22,794 nucleotides of DNA, taken from a virus. Positions 15,672 to 22,747 of the stretch are shown in pieces. Within the stretch, counting starts at the first letter, position 1; the number at the start of each line of letters is the position of its first letter. The translations under genes were made by a program, and so were the position numbers. The stretch spans positions 1-22,794 of IMG/VR virus record IMGVR_UViG_3300043410_000484; one strand, 5' to 3'. The notes under the pieces were generated by a model, which worked only from the letters and a program-made list of their open reading frames with translations, did not search any database and was not told the DNA's origin.

Positions 15672-16394
15672 ATGGTCACCAAAAAAGCTCCTGCCAAAGT
15701 GCCAGCCAAAGTAGCACCCGTCAAACGTGCGGTGCCAAAGCCAACGCCAAAACCTAAGGCTGAGCCTGCTATTACTGTGACACATGCCCGTAGAAAAAAC
15801 GAATCAACAGCCGACAAGGTTATTGAGCTTATTAAATGGGTAGACAATCCATTCAAACTGTTTACCGTTATCTTGCTATCGTTTCTTGCCTTTGCAGGAT
15901 ACTTTGCTTGGGATTCACGGCAGGTTATTCTTGGTGCTATTACCAACAGTTCACACAAATCCTCACTGCGTGAAGTTCCTGCGCTTGAGAAAATTACTCA
16001 AAGCGTCATGAAAGACTTGGAAGCTGACACCATGATTGTCCACAAAGCCAATCTGGTCGTGAACGGTCGTACTACGCTACTTGCATATGGTCCTAAAGGT
16101 CGAACCAATGAGTTTGACGGTTATAACTCAACCCTGTTTAATAAAGACCCTGCACGAAATGCCGCCATGATTGCCATGATGAATGGTGAAGTCTATTGCG
16201 CTAAAGGTGAAGTAACGGGTAGAACATCTGAGTGGGAAGCTAAACAAGGTGTTACTTTTACTTGTTGGGTTTCTATCCCACCCGAGATTGGTGAGTTTGA
16301 CGGCTACGCATCTGTTGGGTTCATGAAAGAACCTTCAGACCTGACTGTTGTAAAAACACGGTTGAACTTGGCTTCAACGGAAATGGCCAAATGA
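15672..16394 (+). CDS. Bitopic membrane protein with Lys/Pro/Ala-rich cytoplasmic head
   Basis: A 240-residue protein. Residues 1-32 are a Lys/Pro/Ala repeat-like head (KKAPAKVPAKVAPVKRAV). A membrane helix spans about 62-80 (KLFTVILLSFLAFAGYFAW). The remaining 160 residues form a soluble domain expected in the periplasm ('MIVHKANLVVNGRTTLLAYG', 'GVTFTCWVSIPPEIGEFDGY'). ATG is 1 base after the previous stop and lacks an obvious ribosome site. The basic head could bind nucleic acid or the membrane surface. Related membrane proteins occur near lysis genes in other phages, but no function is established to my knowledge. Confidence 0.7.
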   Translation: MVTKKAPAKVPAKVAPVKRAVPKPTPKPKAEPAITVTHARRKNESTADKVIELIKWVDNPFKLFTVILLSFLAFAGYFAWDSRQVILGAITNSSHKSSLREVPALEKITQSVMKDLEADTMIVHKANLVVNGRTTLLAYGPKGRTNEFDGYNSTLFNKDPARNAAMIAMMNGEVYCAKGEVTGRTSEWEAKQGVTFTCWVSIPPEIGEFDGYASVGFMKEPSDLTVVKTRLNLASTEMAK

Positions 16395-16597
16395 GATATC
16401 TGCTCCTAATCCTTTTACTGACAGGGTGCAAAGATGTTTACCGCTACCCATGTCAGAACCCTGACAACTTTGGTTTGGAACAATGCCAAAAGCCAAAGTG
16501 CTTATTTACACAGCAGTGCCCCGAGTATTTAGTAGCACCCATATTAGATAAGCAAGCCCAGCCTGTTGTACAGCCTGCACCGGAGCCACACAAATGA
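16391..16597 (+). CDS. Small Cys-rich lipoprotein
   Basis: A 68-residue protein starting in an ATGA overlap. A type II signal peptide ends in the lipobox L10-T-G-C13, so the mature protein should be lipid-anchored. It has four further Cys (residues 21, 32, 37, 43), enough for two disulfides, and a Pro/Gln-rich C-terminus (QAQPVVQPAPEPHK). It lies 0.9 kb before the Rz1 lipoprotein, giving this phage two small lipoproteins in its lysis region. Function unknown; superinfection exclusion or an accessory spanin-like role are possibilities only. Confidence 0.72.
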   Translation: MRYLLLILLLTGCKDVYRYPCQNPDNFGLEQCQKPKCLFTQQCPEYLVAPILDKQAQPVVQPAPEPHK

Positions 16598-17079
16598 AAC
16601 TTGAAATTAAAACAGTAGATGAATTAGTCCTACTGATCCAAGTGCTGGCTTGGGCGTTTGTAGTGTTTGTAGTCATGATGGTGTTTGGCGGGACGGTTAT
16701 GTCCATGCTGTACTCGGTCATCTTTGTGACGCAGCCTATTAAGTCTATGGCCCCCATAGATATGGCGTTCACCAAAATGCTTAACGACGTGATGCTGCTG
16801 ATGACTGGCTCGATCACTACGTTGATTGGTATGTTTGCAATTAACAAAGCAGCCAAGGCTGTGGCAGAAAAGTTGGCACCTTCAGTGCTGCCGCCTACGA
16901 CACCTACAAGCACGCCTGCACCCACTTCTCCAATGTCCAACTACAACTGGATGGGATATACAAACCCTGAGCTGGATGAAACATGGGTGCCACCACCCCC
17001 ACCCACAACGCCGCCAGATCATTTAGAAGACGATCATGAAAGAGCGCAGACTGCGCTTGCACGGAAAGAGGCTGAGTGA
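16594..17079 (+). CDS. Two-helix membrane protein, holin candidate
   Basis: A 161-residue protein starting in an ATGA overlap, GGAG upstream. Two hydrophobic segments are visible, at about residues 12-45 (Val/Met-rich, 'AFVVFVVMMVFGGTVMSMLY') and 64-84 ('DVMLLMTGSITTLIGMFAIN'). A Pro/Thr-rich tail (97-145, including PPPPPTTPP) and a charged end follow. Two membrane helices, immediate placement before Rz/Rz1 and endolysin, and a hydrophilic C-terminus all fit a holin. It is longer than typical class II holins because of the tail. Confidence 0.65.
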   Translation: MKLEIKTVDELVLLIQVLAWAFVVFVVMMVFGGTVMSMLYSVIFVTQPIKSMAPIDMAFTKMLNDVMLLMTGSITTLIGMFAINKAAKAVAEKLAPSVLPPTTPTSTPAPTSPMSNYNWMGYTNPELDETWVPPPPPTTPPDHLEDDHERAQTALARKEAE

Positions 17080-17546
17080 TGTTTGGCATCCCACTTCCAT
17101 GGTTAATCATCGGTGTCGCAGTTGCACTGTTTGGATCGTACCGTGGCGGATACCACTATGGCTGGACAGACCGTGACGCAGAAATGCAGATCGAGATTGC
17201 CAAGAAGAATGACGAAGCCCGTGAACTTGAAAAGAACATGTCTTCCAAGTTGGCGGACAAAGAAACTGAACTGAGAAAGGCGCAAGATGACATTGTTAAA
17301 AAGCAGTCTGCTATGCGTGAGCTTGCTCGGACTGGCCAGCTGCGGCTCCCCACCGCAAGTTGCGTACAAGCCGCCCCAAGTACCCCCGCTCCCGCAGGAG
17401 ATAAGCAAGATGGAACCGACGCTGAGCGACAGACTATTGAAGCTCTTATCGACCTCGTCGCAGAAGGAGACAAAGCCATCACCAAGCTCAATGCCTGCGT
17501 CGACTCCTACAACCAAGTAAGGGATTTGATAAATGGTAACCGCTAG
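17079..17546 (+). CDS. Rz: i-spanin (Rz-like)
   Basis: 155 residues from ATG 17079 (TGATG overlap with the holin candidate; GAGG upstream). An N-terminal membrane anchor spans residues about 1-20 (PLPWLIIGVAVALFGSY). A periplasmic coiled coil follows, about 28-85 ('DRDAEMQIEIAKKNDEAREL', 'LADKETELRKAQDDIVKK'). This is the classic inner-membrane spanin layout. The gene completely contains the Rz1 reading frame in the +1 frame, a hallmark of nested spanin pairs. With Rz1 it links inner and outer membranes and fuses them in the last step of lysis. Its end overlaps the endolysin start by 14 bases. Confidence 0.88.
   Translation: MFGIPLPWLIIGVAVALFGSYRGGYHYGWTDRDAEMQIEIAKKNDEARELEKNMSSKLADKETELRKAQDDIVKKQSAMRELARTGQLRLPTASCVQAAPSTPAPAGDKQDGTDAERQTIEALIDLVAEGDKAITKLNACVDSYNQVRDLINGNR
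17287..17520 (+). CDS. Rz1: o-spanin lipoprotein (Rz1-like), nested inside Rz
   Basis: A 77-residue frame wholly inside Rz, read +1, with its own AAAGG ribosome site 7 bases before ATG. The signal sequence ends in lipobox L16-A-S-C19. The mature part starts Pro-rich (GSPPQVAYKPPQVPPLPQ), as in Rz1 outer-membrane lipoproteins. Nesting, lipobox and Pro-rich start together make the call firm even though sequence similarity between Rz1 proteins is low. Easily missed by automatic annotation because of the full overlap. Confidence 0.88.
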   Translation: MTLLKSSLLCVSLLGLASCGSPPQVAYKPPQVPPLPQEISKMEPTLSDRLLKLLSTSSQKETKPSPSSMPASTPTTK

Positions 17547-18129
17547 TCAACTACAGCAGCTTCACATTGGCCCCGAGTGGGTTGATGGGCTTAACGCTAC
17601 GTTTCAAAAGTTTGACATTTCGTCGCCTTTGCGCCAAGCATCGTTCATTGGTCAGTGCAGCCATGAGTGTGGCAACTTCAAAATACTTGAAGAGAACTTG
17701 AACTACAGAGCCGAAGCCCTACAAAAGCTGTGGCCTAAACGATTTGACGCAGTTAAGGCACAAACGTGCGCCCGTAATCCAAAGCTCATTGCCAATACTG
17801 TTTACAGCAACCGTATGGGAAACCGTGACGAAGCCTCAGGCGACGGGTATCGTTTTCGCGGACGCGGATGCATTCAGTTGACCGGTCATGCTAATTATTA
17901 CCATGCAGGTCAAGCACTGGGTATCGACTTTGTTATGGAGCCCGATCTGGTTGCCACGCCCATGTATGCATCGTTAACTGCTGGCTGGTTCTGGGACGTT
18001 CAAAAGCTCAATCGCTTTGCTGATACTCGTGACTATATTGGCATGACCAAGAAAATTAACGGCGGTACGATTGGTTTGAACGACCGCATCAAACATATTA
18101 CTCATGCGCTTGAAGTCTTGACTTCTTAA
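17533..18129 (+). CDS. Endolysin, glycoside hydrolase family 19 (chitinase-like muramidase)
   Basis: A 198-residue single-domain enzyme expected to cut the glycan strands of peptidoglycan. The GH19 signature is clear. 'FIGQCSHECGNF' has catalytic acid Glu45, and 'LEENLNY' has Glu54, the same 9-residue spacing as in SPN1S-type GH19 endolysins. 'RMGNRD...GDGYRFRGRGCIQLTGHANY' and the C-terminal 'KKINGGTIGLNDRI' are also family hallmarks. No signal peptide, so release depends on the holin. It starts 14 bases inside the Rz end, with AAGGG upstream. It closes the lysis block, followed by a likely terminator. Confidence 0.95.
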   Translation: MVTASQLQQLHIGPEWVDGLNATFQKFDISSPLRQASFIGQCSHECGNFKILEENLNYRAEALQKLWPKRFDAVKAQTCARNPKLIANTVYSNRMGNRDEASGDGYRFRGRGCIQLTGHANYYHAGQALGIDFVMEPDLVATPMYASLTAGWFWDVQKLNRFADTRDYIGMTKKINGGTIGLNDRIKHITHALEVLTS

Positions 18130-18144
18130 TGGCAGAATGTGTGT

Positions 18145-18164
18145 AGGTCTGTGGAGACCTTTTA
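18145..18164 (+). terminator. Probable rho-independent terminator after the endolysin
   Basis: AGGTCT-GTGG-AGACCT is a perfect 6-bp stem with a 4-base loop, followed by TTTA. It lies 16 bases after the endolysin stop and before a new strong ribosome site (AAGGAG at 18174-18179). The T run is short, so read-through is likely. It divides the lysis genes from the nozzle/tip genes. Confidence 0.65.
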
Positions 18165-18184
18165 TCAACTTTTAAGGAGCCAAA

Positions 18185-18430
18185 ATGGCAATCAGTTTTG
18201 AACAATTCATGGAAGCAACAGGCGCTGAGCTGGTTGCTGGCAACATTATCGTAGGTGTTATGGCGGGCCGTAAAAAAGTCGGTAGCTTGGACGATGACGG
18301 TGTTTTTAACCTGAATGACGACGGTAAGGCTTTGGCAGATGAGATTGAGTCTGCTGGTGGTAAGAAAACAACAAAATCTAAAAAGGCCGAAGCTGTTGAA
18401 GCTCCTGCCGAAGACGCTCCTGCAGCTTAA
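18185..18430 (+). CDS. Small protein with charged Lys/Glu/Ala tail (function unknown)
   Basis: An 81-residue protein with one of the strongest ribosome sites in the window (AAGGAG, 5 bases before ATG), suggesting high expression. Residues 1-30 are mixed hydrophobic ('FEQFMEATGAELVAGNIIVG'). Residues 34-55 are acidic ('LDDDGVFNLNDDGKALADE'), and the tail is Lys-rich then Ala/Glu/Pro-rich (KKTTKSKKAEAVEAPAEDAP). Placed between terminator and nozzle gene. High expression and position hint at a minor virion or head protein; not recognised. Confidence 0.7.
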   Translation: MAISFEQFMEATGAELVAGNIIVGVMAGRKKVGSLDDDGVFNLNDDGKALADEIESAGGKKTTKSKKAEAVEAPAEDAPAA

Positions 18431-18446
18431 TTGAGAAGGTGGGATC

Positions 18447-20117
18447 ATGCCCGGATTACGTATTGATAATTTTTCCGGTATTGTGCCGAGGACTGGTCCC
18501 ACTGCGCTCGAGGGTAACCAAGCGCAGATTGCTAACAATGCCAAGCTGACGTCTCTTGAGATTCGTCCTTGGAGAAACCCGACCTTAGAGTACACGCCAA
18601 GTGGCGGCTCTAGCGTTCAATCTATTTATAAGTTTAGAGGCCCATCCAGTTCTTCGCCTGTGTGGCTTGAATGGAACTATGACGTAGACGTTGTACCCGG
18701 TCCCGTAGCTGACTTAGATGAATTTCGCTTGTACTATACAAGCTCAGGGTTTACCCCTAGAAAGACTAACTGGGCGATGGCGACCAGTTCAGGAACTGCC
18801 CCTTACCCTAACTCCTATTATGAAATGGGAGTTCCAGCCCCAACAGGTGCGCCTGCTCTATCCAAAGCAGGCACAGGTACTGCGCCCAGCGAAGACCGTG
18901 CGTATGTATATACCTATGTGACTAAATTTGGGAACGTATATGAGGAGTCTGCTCCTAGTCCCCCTACCAATATTACAGGAGTCAACACATCTGGTGACTC
19001 TGTAACCATTACAGGTTTTGCTACGCCCCCCACTGGCAACTACAATTTCTACGAACGCCGTATTTATCGTTCTGTTATTGGGGCTACCACTTCTACCTAT
19101 TTGTTAGTAGCTGCAATACCAATGGCTACAACTTCCTATGTGGACACAAAAACTGCAACTCAGTTAGGTGACTCACTGCAGTCGTTGTACTATTCACCCC
19201 CACCTTCTACTCTACAAGGTATTGTGGCCATGCCTAACGGCATGTTGGCAGGTTTTACGGGCAACGAAATTTGGTTCTGCGAACCTTATTTACCCCATGC
19301 TTGGCCTGAAACCTATAAATTGACAACACATTTTCCAATTGTTGGGCTTGGTGTCTTTGGTAATTCACTCTTTGTAGGCACCACACATAACCCGTACATG
19401 ATTACGGGTACGACACCTACTAGCATGATGCAAGAAAAACTGCCAATGATGCAGCCTTGTGTGTCTAAGAAATCCATTACATCTGACCAGTATGGCGTGT
19501 TGTACGCCAGTCCCAACGGCTTGGTTTCTATAGCCCCCGGCACTCAAGAAGTTATTTCTAATGCGCTATACACCCGTGAAGAATGGCAACAGTTAAACCC
19601 GTCATCCATGATTGGCGCGGTATACAACAACATGTACTTTGGATTTTTCCAGACTGTCGCTGGTGCTCGTAACTCAATCATTGTTTTGCGAGGTGATAAC
19701 CCGCCGTTGGCTACGTTTGACTCCCCTGCTAAAGCACGGTTTGTTGATTCTGTTACCGGTACGGTTTACTTTCTATCTGCCACAGACAACAAAATTTATT
19801 CGCTGGACACCAGTACAACGGGCAATACGATCTATACATGGCGGTCTAAAAAGTTTATTCACAACCGCCCTACAACCTACGCGGCGCTTCAAGTGCACGC
19901 AGATTATGTATACATGGCGGCTAACCCAGGTTCTTATCTAACAGTCAATCTGTACGCTGAAGGGCAGGGAGTTCTAACAATCAATATGACTGGCGATGAA
20001 CCAGTCAGGATTCCAAATGTCACTCGGTCTTACTATTGGGAGATTGAACTTACCGGTAACGTGCCTGTACGCCGTATTACTGTAGCCACATCTGTGGATG
20101 AGTTGGAGCAAGCCTAA
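18447..20117 (+). CDS. Tail nozzle / stabilisation protein (P22 gp10-like, tail tubular B-type)
   Basis: A 556-residue protein (GAAGGTGGG upstream). The start 'LRIDNFSGIVPRTGPTALEG..AQ.A.NAkLtSleirPWRNP' is typical of podovirus nozzle proteins, which begin by naming a parameter-like 'n.. G.i.pr'. The rest is beta-rich with propeller-like repeats: 'YTYVTKFGNVYEESAPSPPT', 'GIVAMPNGMLAGFTGNEIWF', 'ITSDQYGVLYASPNGLVSIA', 'SATDNKIYSLDTST'. It forms the distal tail tube that plugs and opens the channel. The stop overlaps the next start (TAATG). Confidence 0.82.
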   Translation: MPGLRIDNFSGIVPRTGPTALEGNQAQIANNAKLTSLEIRPWRNPTLEYTPSGGSSVQSIYKFRGPSSSSPVWLEWNYDVDVVPGPVADLDEFRLYYTSSGFTPRKTNWAMATSSGTAPYPNSYYEMGVPAPTGAPALSKAGTGTAPSEDRAYVYTYVTKFGNVYEESAPSPPTNITGVNTSGDSVTITGFATPPTGNYNFYERRIYRSVIGATTSTYLLVAAIPMATTSYVDTKTATQLGDSLQSLYYSPPPSTLQGIVAMPNGMLAGFTGNEIWFCEPYLPHAWPETYKLTTHFPIVGLGVFGNSLFVGTTHNPYMITGTTPTSMMQEKLPMMQPCVSKKSITSDQYGVLYASPNGLVSIAPGTQEVISNALYTREEWQQLNPSSMIGAVYNNMYFGFFQTVAGARNSIIVLRGDNPPLATFDSPAKARFVDSVTGTVYFLSATDNKIYSLDTSTTGNTIYTWRSKKFIHNRPTTYAALQVHADYVYMAANPGSYLTVNLYAEGQGVLTINMTGDEPVRIPNVTRSYYWEIELTGNVPVRRITVATSVDELEQA

Positions 20118-21937
20118 TGGCTAACCTGCCAAAACTACCGGGTATACCCTCAATTAGTCCAGTTCAGGACACGACCATAGCGGCAATTCTGCGCCCTATG
20201 AAAGAAAGTCTGGAAATTCTTGGCGGGGCTATATCGGGTAATCCCTTACCTAATGGCACGGTGGTTGATGCAGGGTTAAACCCTGCCATCTCAAATACGA
20301 CCATAAACAATACCAATGTTTATGACGGGGCCACAGATACCACACCACCCCCTACCCCTGGTGGGTTATCAATCAGTGCTGGTTTTACCAACATTCTGCT
20401 TAGCTGGACTGATCCCAATGTATCGGGCGGATTCCTTAATTACGCATATACAGAAGTCTGGCGTTCAGTTGACAACGTTCTTGCCCATGCTGTACTTCAA
20501 GGTTTTGCTCCCGGGGCTGTGTATTCCGATCCTGTAGGTACAAATAAAAGTTATTACTATTGGATTCGTTTTGTATCTCAAGCCAACATTGCTGGCCCAT
20601 ACAACAGTTCAACTGGCACACTTGGTGGCACTGGCCTTGTAGGCGGAGTAGACCTTAGCAATTTAATCATTGATGCCACAAAACTGGCAGCAGACGCAGT
20701 CGAGTCTGGCAAGATTAAAGACTACGCAATCACGACAACCAAGATTGCCAACCTTGCCGTGGGTAATGCAGCCATTGCAAACCTTGCGGTCTCTAACGCC
20801 AAGATTCAAGACCTTGCTGTAGACGATGCCAAAATCTCTAGCCTAGCGGTCAATAAACTTACGGCTGGCTCAATTAACGTTGGCCAATATATTCAATCTA
20901 CCGGCTTCTCTTCTGGTTCAACTGGCTGGAAGATTGATGGCAATGGCTCTGCTGAGTTTGGTGCTGCCTCTATTCGCGGTCAATTAACTGCAAGCCAAAT
21001 TGATACCCGTGGCTTATCCATCAAGGATATGTCAGGCAATGTAATCTTTGCCGCTGGTACAGCTCTTAGTTACAACTATATCAACGCCGACCCTGGCTGG
21101 TTAAATTCTGCATTAACCCCAAGCATTACTACCGCGCAAAATACAGCCAACTCCAAGATATCTAAGTCTGGCGATACAGTTACAGGACGTATTACTTTTT
21201 CCGTAACCGATGGTATGTTTGCTGGGTCTGACCTCAGCAATGGTGTGTATTTTGGTAAAGACGGCATTGTCGCCAAAAAAGCCGGAACTACTACTTTCGC
21301 CATTGACAACCAAGGTAACGCCACGATTGGCGGTAATGTCACGACCGGTACGGTTGGCGGTAGCAACGTCAGCCCTACATATATTCGCTCCGGTAACTAT
21401 TCTGCTGGTTCAACAGGCTGGACTATTGACAGCAACGGCAACGTAGAATTTAACGCCATCAGCGTACGATCTGGGCAAATTTCTGGTGCGCTAATGACTG
21501 CGTATCAAGTTAATTACTATTCAGGGCTTTATGTTCGAATTGTTAGTGGTACTCCTGTTTCTACAACAAACGGTCCATATTATTTAAACGGAAGCGGTAG
21601 CCCGTTATATCTTGTCTATGCCGGTACCATGCCTGCGCCTGTTAGCGCGCCCCACAAAATTGTTGTAATTGCCAACGTACAAGCAGCTGGCGTATCTGCT
21701 TCTCGCGATCTTGGCGTAATGATCCTTGCAAACTACAATATTTCAGGCAGTACTGTAACTGCCGCAGAACAAATTTCTTATATGACCAATTCAGGATCAT
21801 ATGGAATTACCACCAACTCATCGGGTGTGACGGCTGCTACGTATTCATCTGCAACCCCTGTAGGCATCTTTGTTACTGGAAATAACGCTGAATACACTGT
21901 CGAGCTAATTAACGGCGTGGCGTGGGGGGTCCGGTAA
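20117..21937 (+). CDS. Tip attachment protein with FN3 and J-like repeats
   Basis: A 606-residue protein starting in a TAATG overlap with the nozzle. Residues about 73-167 form an FN3-type domain ('PPTPGGLSIS......NILLSWTDP....YTEVWRS'). Residues 209-248 are four decapeptide repeats (KIANLAVGNA-type). Two copies of a J-like module follow: 'GWKIDGNGSAEFGAASIRG' (about 273) and 'GWTIDSNGNVEFNAISVRSG' (about 434), as found in the C-terminal part of lambda gpJ-type host specificity proteins. The C-terminal 140 residues ('VRIVSGTPVSTTNGPYYLNG' to the end) are beta-rich and probably the receptor-binding tip. Most likely a tail tip or spike attached to the nozzle. Confidence 0.78.
   Translation: MANLPKLPGIPSISPVQDTTIAAILRPMKESLEILGGAISGNPLPNGTVVDAGLNPAISNTTINNTNVYDGATDTTPPPTPGGLSISAGFTNILLSWTDPNVSGGFLNYAYTEVWRSVDNVLAHAVLQGFAPGAVYSDPVGTNKSYYYWIRFVSQANIAGPYNSSTGTLGGTGLVGGVDLSNLIIDATKLAADAVESGKIKDYAITTTKIANLAVGNAAIANLAVSNAKIQDLAVDDAKISSLAVNKLTAGSINVGQYIQSTGFSSGSTGWKIDGNGSAEFGAASIRGQLTASQIDTRGLSIKDMSGNVIFAAGTALSYNYINADPGWLNSALTPSITTAQNTANSKISKSGDTVTGRITFSVTDGMFAGSDLSNGVYFGKDGIVAKKAGTTTFAIDNQGNATIGGNVTTGTVGGSNVSPTYIRSGNYSAGSTGWTIDSNGNVEFNAISVRSGQISGALMTAYQVNYYSGLYVRIVSGTPVSTTNGPYYLNGSGSPLYLVYAGTMPAPVSAPHKIVVIANVQAAGVSASRDLGVMILANYNISGSTVTAAEQISYMTNSGSYGITTNSSGVTAATYSSATPVGIFVTGNNAEYTVELINGVAWGVR
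20741..20860 (+). repeat. Four 30-base coding repeats (decapeptide repeats)
   Basis: Four tandem 10-residue units with consensus K/A-I-x-x-L-A-V-x-x-A/L: KIANLAVGNA, AIANLAVSNA, KIQDLAVDDA, KISSLAVNKL. Codons differ between units, so this is an old repeat kept by protein structure, probably a trimeric coiled or beta-helical stalk between the FN3 domain and the J-like modules. Confidence 0.85.
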
Positions 21938-22254
21938 TGCAGCAATGGGTTAAAGTCGAAAACGGCCAAATTGTGTCCGGCCCAAGTACGCACAAAGAGG
22001 ACGATACATACCTTGAGTATGTGGAAATCCTGAACCTGACCCGCCCATACACACAAGTTTCAATAGAAACTGCCATAGCAGACGGTAAGTACATAAAGAC
22101 CGTTACCAGCATTCCTGACTATAGGCTCCAGCGGGAAACGGAGTACCCACCCATAACTGACTACTTGGACGCAGTTGTCAAAGGTGACCAAGCTGGGATT
22201 GACGCATATATTGCTGCTTGCCAAGCCGTAAAAACTAAGTATCCAAAAACTTAG
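21937..22254 (+). CDS. Small tail-assembly/chaperone-like protein
   Basis: 105 residues from ATG 21937, which overlaps the tip-protein stop (TAATG); an upstream in-frame GTG at 21922 is less likely. The N-terminus 'WVKVENGQIVSGP' and the C-terminus 'R.tEYPPITDYLDAVVKGDQ..ID.YiaaCqaVKtKYPK' follow a pattern common in small phage proteins encoded after fibres, many annotated as fibre assembly or XkdW-like. Its place right after the tip gene fits a chaperone for that protein. Function by position and resemblance only. Confidence 0.7.
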   Translation: MQQWVKVENGQIVSGPSTHKEDDTYLEYVEILNLTRPYTQVSIETAIADGKYIKTVTSIPDYRLQRETEYPPITDYLDAVVKGDQAGIDAYIAACQAVKTKYPKT

Positions 22255-22294
22255 CTATAGGACATAATGCACAAACAATGTAAGATACAGCCCC

Positions 22295-22747
22295 ATGAGT
22301 AACCATACACTTCGGCCCTTGTCCCCATGGATGACCGAGTCTGTAAAAGACTTGGAGGCTTTGGAGTTCCTGACTCTTGTCTTGAACGCTATTGAAGTAT
22401 GGGATGACATCATTGACCAAGACAATCGGGTTACCCCTGATGACATTAACAATGTGTTTTCTCAGCTGCTACTTAAGTTGCCTGCAAACGAATTCTATCA
22501 GCGGCACTACACGGCTTTGGCTGGAATGATTGTGGTCATGATTACGTCGTGGCATACATCCAACGCTGACCATAGTACTGATGAATCGCAAGCGCACGCC
22601 TATACGCTGCGCAAAGAATTTATTAATTTGGTAGTCTTGTGCGTGGCTTTAACCAGTAACTTTGCAGACGCACGTGCAGCATCATTGAGAGGGTGGACAG
22701 ACTCCGCTTCCAATGATTCCTTTAACGAATTTTCAAGAGGTGAATAA
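22295..22747 (+). CDS. Helical phage protein of unknown function with an Asp-rich motif
   Basis: A 150-residue, mostly helical protein. No good ribosome site is visible, but an in-frame stop at 22265 excludes any earlier ATG start. Conserved-looking features are 'VLNAIEVWDDIIDQD' (Asp37, 38, 41, 43), 'vNNVFSQLLLKLPANEFYQR' and 'LRKEFINLVVLCVAL'. I recall similar proteins beside fibre genes in aquatic phages but know of no function. The DDxxD spacing resembles metal-binding motifs of isoprenoid synthases, though the length is far too short for one. It is followed in a TAATG overlap by a probable internal virion protein gene. Confidence 0.7.
   Translation: MSNHTLRPLSPWMTESVKDLEALEFLTLVLNAIEVWDDIIDQDNRVTPDDINNVFSQLLLKLPANEFYQRHYTALAGMIVVMITSWHTSNADHSTDESQAHAYTLRKEFINLVVLCVALTSNFADARAASLRGWTDSASNDSFNEFSRGE

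Noticed and set aside
16506-16940. 144-residue - strand open frame opposite the lipoprotein and holin candidate
   Set aside because: Overlaps two well-supported coupled + strand genes and has no start signal; hydrophobicity is a mirror effect of the opposite coding.
17103-17516. Open frames of 137 and 111 residues on the - strand opposite Rz
   Set aside because: The region already encodes Rz and nested Rz1 on the + strand; the antisense frames have no ribosome site or recognisable features.
22250-22275. CTATAGG before the 22295 gene resembling the end of a T7-type promoter
   Set aside because: The upstream half of the T7 consensus does not align, no RNA polymerase gene is in the window, and a similar CTATAGG occurs by chance inside the gene at about 22120.
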